Source of the DNA: Verrucomicrobiota bacterium
GTDB taxonomy: Bacteria; Verrucomicrobiota; Verrucomicrobiia; Limisphaerales; SXQI01
Assembly (NCBI GenBank): GCA_008933045.1
Contig: WBXJ01000060.1
Coordinates: 1-12,752 of the forward strand
Length of the DNA: 12,752 bases
Direction: 5' to 3'
The translations under genes were made by a program, and so were the position numbers. Shown here in pieces: positions 1-6,650 of the stretch; the stretch's first letter is position 1, and each line of letters begins with the position of its first letter. The notes under the pieces were generated by a model, which worked only from the letters and a program-made list of their open reading frames with translations, did no database searches and had not been told where the DNA came from.

Positions 1-4
1 CCAT

Positions 5-952
5 TCATGCTCTGTTCGGTGGTTGGGGACGAGCACGAAAGCTGAAGAGTCCTTGGGGACGAGTCAGCATGAGGATGATCAGCAAGAGGGAATAAATCAC
101 CATGCGATATTCTGCGATGGGGCGTAGTATTTCGGGTAAAATCGTCAGCAGAATCGCCGCAACGATGACACCTCGTGTGTTGGCCATGCCTCCAAGTATC
201 ACCATCACCACAATCTCTATCGACCGCATGAAATCGAACCCTTTAGGATCGATTGAGGACTTCAAATGGCCGTAAAGCCCCCCGGCGATTCCCGCAAAAA
301 ATGCGCTGACGACGAAGGCGATAATTTTGTAACGCGTTGTGTTAATTCCCATTGCCTCAGCGGCAACCTCGTCATCGCGGACGGCAAGAAACCCTCGGCC
401 AAAGGAGGAATGCACCAAGGCGAGCACCATGTAGATCGTGATGATCACCCAAAAAGCGACCCAAAAAAAGTTTGTATAAAATGGAATGCCGTTCAATCCC
501 AGTGCTCCACCCAGAGAATCGACGTTGCGGAAAATGACGCGGATGATCTCTCCAAATCCTAACGTTACAATGGCAAGATAATCACCCTTCAAGCGGAGCG
601 AAGGTGCTCCGACGATGATTCCTGCTCCAGCCGCGATAACTCCACCTAAAAGGAGAGCGAAGAAAAAACAGGCGTGAGTAACCCACGCGTTTGCGTGGGG
701 GAACAGAACAGGAGTTGCGAACAGGCTAAATGCAGCAGACCCATACGCGCCGATCGCCATAAAACCGGCGTGACCGAGGGAGAACTGTCCCGTGTATCCA
801 TTGAGAAGATTCAAGCTGACCGCGAGAACGATGTTAATTCCAATGGTTAGAATCACATCGAGATGATAGGGGTTGAGCTGAGGAGTGAGTAGGCTCGCAC
901 CAAAGGCGAGGGCTAGTGCAAAGATGAGTAAAGTTTTTGGGCGATGCAGCAT
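5..952 (-). CDS. livM: Branched-chain amino acid ABC transporter permease LivM
   Basis: This is the second inner-membrane permease of a high-affinity leucine/isoleucine/valine-type ABC importer; it would pair with LivH, two ATPases (LivG/LivF) and a periplasmic binding protein. The protein is about 315 aa and almost wholly hydrophobic, with the family pattern of a Gly-rich stretch (NLLNGYTGQFSLGHAGF), a cytoplasmic coupling region (GFGEIIRVIFRN, then VRDDEVAAEAMGIN) and a closing RPQGLF. I chose the ATG at 952 because it lies 1 nt after the livH stop; a TTG 15 nt upstream (967) would overlap livH and is less likely. No Shine-Dalgarno precedes it, so translation probably depends on re-initiation after livH. 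The C-terminus carries a second RPQ motif beyond the usual family end. A further ATG (positions 4-2) directly follows the stop and is probably the next gene, likely livG. Substrate specificity within the HAAT family cannot be read from sequence. Confidence 0.93.
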   Translation of the reverse strand: MLHRPKTLLIFALALAFGASLLTPQLNPYHLDVILTIGINIVLAVSLNLLNGYTGQFSLGHAGFMAIGAYGSAAFSLFATPVLFPHANAWVTHACFFFALLLGGVIAAGAGIIVGAPSLRLKGDYLAIVTLGFGEIIRVIFRNVDSLGGALGLNGIPFYTNFFWVAFWVIITIYMVLALVHSSFGRGFLAVRDDEVAAEAMGINTTRYKIIAFVVSAFFAGIAGGLYGHLKSSIDPKGFDFMRSIEIVVMVILGGMANTRGVIVAAILLTILPEILRPIAEYRMVIYSLLLIILMLTRPQGLFSFRARPQPPNRA

Positions 953-953
953 C

Positions 954-1928
954 TTAAACTTTTTCAACGGTCACCTTGCCAAGCAGTCCAGCGGGACGAA
1001 AGATGAGAATCAAAATCAACAATGTGAACGCAATCGCGTCCGTATAAGTTGAATAAGGACTTCCGTTGACGAAAGTCTCTATGACTCCCAGCAGAAGTCC
1101 GCCAAGGGCTGCACCAGGAATGTTTCCTATCCCCCCCAAGACGGCTGCCACGAATGCCTTTAACCCAGGAAGAACTCCCATCAAGGGTTCGATGCTGGGG
1201 TAATTCAAGGCGTAAAGAATGCCACCAGCCGCTGCCAACGCGGACCCTAGAGCAAAAGTGAAAGAAATGATGAGGTCATTGTTGATTCCGACTAACGAAG
1301 CGGCGGTAGGGTTAAACGAAACGGCCCGCATCGCGGTTCCCATTTTAGTGTGTAGAACAATGTATTGAAGGAGAATGATCAGCACAAAAGTCATTCCTAG
1401 AACTAAGATTTGAGTGCTCGAAAGAATGATTCCTCCGGGCAAGGTGAAAGACTTGACTGGAAATAAAGCTGGAAACAACAACGGTTTGGTCAACTTCACT
1501 TGGAAACTGTATTCGAGGAGGAGCGATACTCCGATGGCGGTAATTAAAACATTGAGCTTTGAGCTTTTTCGCAGAGGACGATAGGCCAGTCGTTCAATCG
1601 TCATACCGAGCAAAGCGCAAACGATCATCGAAAGAACGATCACGAGAACTCCACCTAAAATCGATTCCGTTTGAAAAAATCGCGAGAAAAAATAGCCAGA
1701 AAAAGCTCCTACCATAAAAACGTCGCTATGAGCAAAATTGATGAAGCGCAAAACGCCGTAGACCATCGTATAACCTAGGGCAATCAAAGCGTAAATCGCT
1801 CCGAGCCCAAGACCGTTAATGATCTGTTGGAGAAACTCAGTCACGCCCGACAAGATAGCAGGTGAGATCGAAGACAAAAAGGAAAGATAGCGGTTTTGCG
1901 TGGGTCGAATTAGATGGACCATCCACAT
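954..1928 (-). CDS. livH: Branched-chain amino acid ABC transporter permease LivH
   Basis: This is the first permease of the LIV-type ABC importer, an integral inner-membrane protein that forms the channel with LivM. Family features are clear: NGLGLGAIYALIALGYTMVYG and INFAHSDVFMVGAF near the N-terminus, the coupling segment MRAVSFNPTAASLVGIN, then KAFVAAVLGGIGNIPGAALGG and a C-terminal VEKV like that of E. coli LivH. The start is uncertain. ATG at 1928 (324 aa) has a GGTGA 7 nt upstream and overlaps the end of chrA by 19 nt; a second ATG lies at 1922. GTG at 1844 (296 aa) begins right before the conserved TEFLQQIINGLG and best fits the family length of about 290-308 aa, but has no visible ribosome-binding site. 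The open frame extends further upstream to 2225, but that part only shadows chrA. The gene is probably translated in a coupled fashion with chrA and livM. Confidence 0.92.
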   Translation of the reverse strand: MWMVHLIRPTQNRYLSFLSSISPAILSGVTEFLQQIINGLGLGAIYALIALGYTMVYGVLRFINFAHSDVFMVGAFSGYFFSRFFQTESILGGVLVIVLSMIVCALLGMTIERLAYRPLRKSSKLNVLITAIGVSLLLEYSFQVKLTKPLLFPALFPVKSFTLPGGIILSSTQILVLGMTFVLIILLQYIVLHTKMGTAMRAVSFNPTAASLVGINNDLIISFTFALGSALAAAGGILYALNYPSIEPLMGVLPGLKAFVAAVLGGIGNIPGAALGGLLLGVIETFVNGSPYSTYTDAIAFTLLILILIFRPAGLLGKVTVEKV

Positions 1929-3217
1929 AAGTGGATCACCAAGCCAAAGATCACGCTCACTCCTAAGACTTTGAGGAGGTTCACTTTGAAGTGAGTTAAT
2001 GCGATGTAGGCCACGGCTGAGAATAGTAGAGAAAACCAGTGAACCCCTTGGTTTGTTGAGTAAAAAACATGCCAACCAAACCAGACTCCGAGATTCAAGA
2101 TGACACCAACCACCGCAGCCGTGACAGCTGAGAGTGCGGCATTCAACGAGGGTTGGTTTCGCAAGCGTTCTACCCAAGGTGCTCCAAGAAAGATAAAGAT
2201 GAAACTGGGTAGAAAGGTGGTCCAAGTTGTGATGAGTGCACCGAGTAACCCTGAGAGGGACGGGGACAACGATCCCGGTTGACCATAGGCACCTAAAAAC
2301 CCGACAAATTGCAAAATCATGATCAAGGGGCCTGGTGTCGTTTCTGCTAGACCTAAGCCATCTAACATTTGAGATGCGTTCAGCCAGTGATAGTTTTCAA
2401 CAGCCTGTTGCGAGACATAGGGCAGCACGGCATACGCGCCTCCGAAAGTGATGAGAGCCGCTTTACTAAAAAAAATCGCCTCCTGAACGATCGAATGGTT
2501 GAGTCCGAGCCACAGGATTAGTAAGGCGACCGGTCCCCACCAAAGGAGGAGACCCACGACCAACACTCGACAGAAATGAGAACGAAAACCGATGAGGAAT
2601 TGAGTCGTTGTGGATGCGGGAATGGTAGGATTGGCACCTGAATCTTGTGCGGGAACGATAAGGGCGAATTGTTTGGGAATCCATTTACTGCCAAGGCAAC
2701 CGAGCAGGACGGCACCAAGAATCACCCAAGGGAAGGGGACCTGGAAGACGAAAAGGCAGGAGAACGAAAGTGCTGAGATTGCCCAAAGTGAAGTCGATCG
2801 TAGCGTTTTTCTTCCAATGCGAGCGGCGGCTCCAGCCACGAGGGCAACCACTGCGGGTTTTAATCCAGCGAATAAAGCGATTACCCAAGGCAAGTTGCCA
2901 TAGCTGACATACAGCCAACTCAAAATACCGAGGATGAAGACTGAGGGCAGAACAAAAAAAACTCCGGCAACAATTCCTCCCCTAATGCCGTGCATGAGCC
3001 AACCAATGTAGATCGACAATTGTTGTGCTTCTGGACCCGGTAAGATCATGCAATAATTCAAGGCATGCAAAAACTGGTGCTCGGAAATCCACCGGCGTTT
3101 CTCGACGAGTTCCTCATGCATCAGGGCAACTTGCCCAGAAGGTCCGCCAAAGTTGATGAAGCCAAGCTTGAGCCAAAACCTGAACGCTTCAGAGAAGGAA
3201 GGCTTATTTTGTGTCAT
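1910..3217 (-). CDS. chrA: Chromate transporter, ChrA (CHR) family, two-domain
   Basis: This is a 435-aa inner-membrane protein of the CHR superfamily, whose characterised members export chromate using the proton gradient. It is the long, two-domain form. The N-terminal half has FINFGGPSGQVALMH and MILPGPEAQQLSIYIGW. The C-terminal half repeats the fold with FGGAYAVLPYVSQQ and GLAETTPGPLIMILQFVGF. Both halves are rich in membrane-spanning segments, and a polar linker near residues 180-205 separates them. The start is well supported: ATG at 3217 is preceded by a full AGGAGGT with 8-nt spacing. The first 14 nt overlap the end of the helicase gene, and the last 19 nt overlap the first possible livH start. 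Many CHR proteins have no proven chromate role, and the context here (helicase and amino acid permeases, no chrB or reductase) gives no support for chromate resistance specifically. Confidence 0.93.
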   Translation of the reverse strand: MTQNKPSFSEAFRFWLKLGFINFGGPSGQVALMHEELVEKRRWISEHQFLHALNYCMILPGPEAQQLSIYIGWLMHGIRGGIVAGVFFVLPSVFILGILSWLYVSYGNLPWVIALFAGLKPAVVALVAGAAARIGRKTLRSTSLWAISALSFSCLFVFQVPFPWVILGAVLLGCLGSKWIPKQFALIVPAQDSGANPTIPASTTTQFLIGFRSHFCRVLVVGLLLWWGPVALLILWLGLNHSIVQEAIFFSKAALITFGGAYAVLPYVSQQAVENYHWLNASQMLDGLGLAETTPGPLIMILQFVGFLGAYGQPGSLSPSLSGLLGALITTWTTFLPSFIFIFLGAPWVERLRNQPSLNAALSAVTAAVVGVILNLGVWFGWHVFYSTNQGVHWFSLLFSAVAYIALTHFKVNLLKVLGVSVIFGLVIHLCGWSI

Positions 3218-5825
3218 CAGATGGCACCTCCTCCGTGGGTAACTCTTTGTCGAAGACAGCTCCGACTAAGCCAAATGATAAAAGCTGTAAATCTGCGGTG
3301 TCTTGAGCTTTCGACCGTGTGAGGTCAACGAGGAATCTGAGCGACCAAGGATCGCTGTCCTCATCCGCCGTATCAACCAGAGCCTGTTCTACAAGCCAAG
3401 CAGACTGGTCGTCCAAAATCTGGATATGGGTATTAGCCGGATTTCGAGCAGCCGGGTCGAGCCGAATTCTATCGTGCTCAAAATAATACAATTCCAACAG
3501 TTCTTCGATTCTCCTTACATTCCAAACGTTGCCGTTCTCATCCAACGGATTGGAGAGGTTTGCCAAAACGCTTTCTAAATCGTGAGAAACGAGGGCGCGA
3601 ACTACGGTGAAAATTCGGGTGCGAACGGCTGCGGTGAACTGGGTTTTGTTGCGCGTGATGTCGGGCGGCAGGCTAGCGAGGATAGGTTTGAGTTCCGTAG
3701 TATTGATGGTGTCCGATTGAAAGTTGGGGTCTCGGAGACGTTCCCATTCTTCAAGTAAGCTGGAGTCAACCGCCTTCAGCATGGCGTGGAGGTAATCAAT
3801 CATCTCTTCCAACGCATCTGTCCGTGAACTTTCTGGAACGGTTTGCACCAGCACTTTGTAAACGCCGCTGAGGTGTCGGAGCAGAATCCCTTCGACACGG
3901 TGGAGTTCATAATCCCGAATATAGTCTGCGAAGGACTGAAAGTTCTCGAACATTTCGCGGGCAATTGATTTAGGTCGGATGTTTTCTTGGCCGATCCATG
4001 GATGCCTCGCTGCGAACTCATTGAACGTGGCATAAATAAACTCACGTTTCGGCTTCGGGTACTCCAGCTCTTCTAATTTGGCAATGCGCTCCTCAAACTC
4101 AATCCCCTCGGCCTTCATCTCATTCATCCGCGCGGTTTTGATTTGATCGAGTTGTTTGCGAAGGATGATATCGGGATCTTCAACAATAGATTCAGCAAGT
4201 GTCAGGATATCCAGAGTGTAATCGGGGTGGGTAGGATCAAGGAGTTTTAGAGTGTCGAGCAGGTATAGGGAGAGAGTCTGGTTGAGAGAGAAATCTGACT
4301 GCAGGTCCACGTTGACCCTCACCTTTGCTCCAGTGGTCGATGGCTTGGATAGGAGTTCGATGATCTGCCGATCGCGCAACGCACGAAAAAGCTGAAAAGC
4401 GCGATCACGTAACAATCGCTTGTTGGCAATAGTTTCATGGCTTGCGCGTATGAGTCGCTGCATCGCCCTGCACCCATCCGAATGGCGAGATAAAACATTG
4501 AGAAGCATGCTGTGCGAGACTTTGAATCGTGAAACCAACGGTTCCGCAGGCGAGTTTATCAGTCGCTGGAACGTCTCCTCACTCCACCCAATAGAGCCTT
4601 CCGTCGGCTTTTTCTTCACGATTTTCTTGAGTTTTTTTTCATCCCCAGCGGCTTTGCGCTCCAGTCGAAGGTTTTCGACCACGTGTTCTGGTGGCATCGC
4701 GATGACATAACCGATGTGATCAAATCCTTTGCGACCTGCGCGACCAGAGATTTGGTGAAAATCGCGAGCGGTTAACAATGCAGTTTTGTGGCCATCATAT
4801 TTTGCCAGCTTTGTGAACAACACAGTCCGAATAGGAACGTTGACCCCAACGCCTAATGTGTCGGTTCCGCAAATTATTTTGAGCAACCCCCGCTGCGCGA
4901 GACTTTCGACTAGTACTCGATATTTCGGCAACAGACCGGCGTGATGAAGCCCGACCCCGTGCCGCAAAAGCTTCGCAATCTCGGGGCCATACGGACTTGT
5001 GAACTTGAATCCAGCGATGGCTTGGGTGAGAGCGATTTTCTCCTCCTTGGAACTGAAGTTGATGCTTAGAAAATCCTGCGCACTTTGAGCAGCTTCCATC
5101 TGAGTGAAATGCACGATGTAAACCGGCACTTGATTGTTTTGCACCAGCTCCTCGAGGGTCTTCTCTAAGGGAAAATCGGTATAAGAAAACATCAAGGGAA
5201 CTGGACGTTCCAAGGACCGCACAATGGCGGTAGGTTTTCCGGTGAGCGTGGTGAGTTCACGTGCAAAGAAATCAAGGTTTCCCAGTGTGGCTGAGATCAG
5301 CAAAAAACGGGACTGCGATAAAGTCAGCAACGGCACTTGCCAAGCAACACCTCGATCGCGATCTGAGTAATAGTGGAATTCGTCCATAATCACGTCATGA
5401 ACCTTTGCGAGGTCGCCTTGCTGAAGCGCAATATTACTCAAAATTTCTGCGGTGCAACAAAGAATGGGCGCATCTCGGTTGACCGTTGCATCGCCAGTAA
5501 TCATCCCTACATTGTCTGGCCCGAAGTCCTTACAAAGCGCGAGGAATTTTTCGTTGACCAAGGCTTTAATTGGGCAGGTATAAATGGAACGTCGACCTCG
5601 AGCAATCGAGAGAAAATGCAGTGCCGCAGCCACTAACGATTTTCCAGAACCCGTCGGTGTATTAAGGATCACGTTTTGCCCATCGAACAGTGCGAGTATG
5701 GCTTCCTCTTGTGCTGGATAAAGTTCGATCTTTTTTTCTCCAATATAATCAAGAAAAGCCGACAGTAGCGCGTCCGCAGTCGGTTCCACAGTTTGGCAAA
5801 GACGCCGAAGGAGAGGATGATCCAT
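3204..5825 (-). CDS. Ski2-like DEAD/DEAH-box helicase with DUF3516-type C-terminus
   Basis: This is an 873-aa ATP-dependent superfamily 2 helicase, probably acting on RNA in the cytoplasm. Visible motifs, in order: YPAQ (36-39, Q-motif-like), Walker A TPTGSGKS (56-63), PIKALVNEK (Ia, 85-93), TAEIL (125-129), motif II DEFH (148-151, in place of DEAD/DEVH), SAT (178-180), GTDTLGVGVNVP (320-331) and motif VI QISGRAGRKG (358-367). After a Lys-rich linker (about 395-410) comes a long, mostly helical C-terminal region of about 450 residues, as in the bacterial DUF3516 helicases related to Ski2/Mtr4-type enzymes. The ATG at 5825 follows AAAAAGGA directly, with almost no spacing, so the ribosome-binding site is weak. 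Its stop overlaps the start of chrA by 14 nt. It is probably first in the leftward transcription unit. The biological substrate is unknown; an RNA processing or decay role is inferred from the family. Confidence 0.92.
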   Translation of the reverse strand: MDHPLLRRLCQTVEPTADALLSAFLDYIGEKKIELYPAQEEAILALFDGQNVILNTPTGSGKSLVAAALHFLSIARGRRSIYTCPIKALVNEKFLALCKDFGPDNVGMITGDATVNRDAPILCCTAEILSNIALQQGDLAKVHDVIMDEFHYYSDRDRGVAWQVPLLTLSQSRFLLISATLGNLDFFARELTTLTGKPTAIVRSLERPVPLMFSYTDFPLEKTLEELVQNNQVPVYIVHFTQMEAAQSAQDFLSINFSSKEEKIALTQAIAGFKFTSPYGPEIAKLLRHGVGLHHAGLLPKYRVLVESLAQRGLLKIICGTDTLGVGVNVPIRTVLFTKLAKYDGHKTALLTARDFHQISGRAGRKGFDHIGYVIAMPPEHVVENLRLERKAAGDEKKLKKIVKKKPTEGSIGWSEETFQRLINSPAEPLVSRFKVSHSMLLNVLSRHSDGCRAMQRLIRASHETIANKRLLRDRAFQLFRALRDRQIIELLSKPSTTGAKVRVNVDLQSDFSLNQTLSLYLLDTLKLLDPTHPDYTLDILTLAESIVEDPDIILRKQLDQIKTARMNEMKAEGIEFEERIAKLEELEYPKPKREFIYATFNEFAARHPWIGQENIRPKSIAREMFENFQSFADYIRDYELHRVEGILLRHLSGVYKVLVQTVPESSRTDALEEMIDYLHAMLKAVDSSLLEEWERLRDPNFQSDTINTTELKPILASLPPDITRNKTQFTAAVRTRIFTVVRALVSHDLESVLANLSNPLDENGNVWNVRRIEELLELYYFEHDRIRLDPAARNPANTHIQILDDQSAWLVEQALVDTADEDSDPWSLRFLVDLTRSKAQDTADLQLLSFGLVGAVFDKELPTEEVPSDDTK
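3226..3232 (-). promoter_or_regulatory. Shine-Dalgarno of chrA
   Basis: On the minus strand this reads AGGAGGT, with 8 nt to the chrA ATG at 3217. It lies inside the last codons of the helicase gene (encoding Glu-Glu-Val) and is the strongest ribosome-binding site seen in the left block. It decides the chrA start and suggests that chrA is translated efficiently on its own rather than only by coupling. Confidence 0.8.
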
Positions 5826-6002
5826 TCCTTTTTAATTTGTACGGAAACCTCGCTATGGTAGAAAGGACAAAACATTGTTCAGGGAACTTCCAGAAACTCA
5901 ATTGGTCAAAAAAGCGACATAAAGGGTGAGTAAACAGGGCGGAGTTTTCGTCCAAGAGTGTGTGCCTAAAAGCATCCCCCCGCTGAGCTTTCCTTCTTTG
6001 CC
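5826..6002. other. Intergenic stretch upstream of the helicase
   Basis: This 177-nt stretch separates the helicase start from the transposase remnant and must contain the helicase promoter if the block is transcribed from here. On the minus strand I see only a weak pair, TGAACA and TACCAT 16 nt apart (about 5850-5882), not good enough to call. No open frame here is convincing. A run CCCCCCGCT (5976-5984) is repeated inverted at 6370-6378, on the other side of the transposase remnant. Confidence 0.4.
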
Positions 6003-6284
6003 ATGACTGAACGTCTGGCGCAAATTCTCCACCAGCAGGATCCACTGGAACGGCTCAACGCGTTGATTGATTGGGTGTTTCCGAGGTTGCCCCCAAAGGT
6101 CCGGGTGGACGACCAGCTTATTCCTGCTTGTCCCTGTGCAAGATTCTGGACCGCCTTTCCTTCCAGCGTTTCCTGAACCTGGCGATCCGGTGCCTGACCA
6201 AAACACGGTGCGCGAGTTCCGCGAGGCTCTCCAGAAAGTCTAGGCGTTTGGGACCATGTTCGAGGTTTTCAACTTATGGGGACT
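6003..6284 (+). pseudogene. Decayed IS5-family transposase, N-terminal fragment
   Basis: Pieces of an IS5-type transposase N-terminus can be read across three frames. Frame of 6003: ATG then TERLAQILHQQDPLERLNAL, then IDWVFPRL. Frame of 6071: GPGGRPAYSCLSLCKIL running into LDRLSFQRFLNL. Frame of 6181: GDPVPDQNTVREFREALQKV, then a TAG, then FGTMFEVFN. These match the order usual in the family (GRPAY..., DRLSFxRFLGL, D.VPD..T...FRE.L), so at least two frameshifts and one stop have accumulated. The usual helical segment of about 15-20 residues between the 'KIL' of the second block and 'DRLSF' is missing, which points to an internal deletion. Nothing of the DDE catalytic domain is left. It is non-functional, lies between two divergent genes and is probably the scar of an old insertion. 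Family assignment is from remembered motifs; the exact IS is not identified. Confidence 0.72.
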
Positions 6285-6287
6285 TTC

Positions 6288-6317
6288 AAACCCCTCACTT
6301 TTTGAAGCGAGGGGTTT
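6288..6317. repeat. 9-bp inverted repeat (hairpin) beside the transposase remnant
   Basis: AAACCCCTC (6288-6296) and GAGGGGTTT (6309-6317) are perfect inverted repeats with a 12-nt loop. No clear T-tract follows on either strand. Both flanking genes point away from it, so it does not obviously terminate a resident gene. It may belong to the decayed insertion sequence. Confidence 0.6.
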
Positions 6318-6650
6318 AAAATTGAAAATGGCGAAAAATGGGATGTCCGGCCGGCACCGGGTAGAATGAAGCGGGGGGTTGGAAAGGTCTGGCGGCGGCG
6401 TTTTGGCGGGGCAGCTGAGTTTCGATGAGTCCTGTGCCGTGGATTGAGGGTGCCGTTTTGGTTTGTTATTTTTATTTGTCACTCGGCTAGGCTGTTGTAT
6501 CTTGTTTGGGGTTGGTGGGTGGGAACGGCCCGATGTTGACTCGGTTTATCATTTGCAGCGGTAGTTAATGTCCTAAAACTCGACTCGCCACAAAGGTTTG
6601 ATTCAGCGGCAGGCTTTTTGAGCCTCCCGCCTTTGTTATTTTTTGGAAAG
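6318..6650. other. G/T-rich intergenic region upstream of aceE
   Basis: No convincing gene is seen in this 333-nt stretch. From about 6360 to 6530 the plus strand is strongly enriched in G and T and poor in C, unlike the flanking genes. At 6508-6523 it reads GGGGTTGGTGGGTGGG, a possible G-quadruplex (two tetrads, or three with a bulge). A TTGACT at 6536-6541 could be a -35 element for aceE, but no good -10 box follows at 16-18 nt. AGGCT/AGCCT at 6611-6625 is a short 5-bp hairpin. The aceE ribosome-binding site GGAAAG ends directly at the ATG at 6651. Confidence 0.5.

Noticed and set aside
266..562. Open frame of 98 codons on the plus strand inside livM
   Set aside because: Polar, low-plausibility translation antisense to a clear LivM gene.
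682..699. Perfect 7-bp hairpin CCCACGC/GCGTGGG
   Set aside because: It lies in the middle of livM coding sequence with no T-tract and is best explained by codon content.
1929..2225. Long N-terminal extension of the livH frame
   Set aside because: It overlaps chrA coding sequence, has no family similarity and lies upstream of the plausible LivH starts.
6240..6482. 80-codon frame on the minus strand in the intergenic region
   Set aside because: Composition follows the G/T skew of the opposite strand; no domain, ribosome-binding site or plausible fold.
6536..6567. TTGACT as a -35 box of an aceE promoter
   Set aside because: The nearest -10-like hexamer (TAGTTA) is 20 nt away, too far for a convincing promoter.
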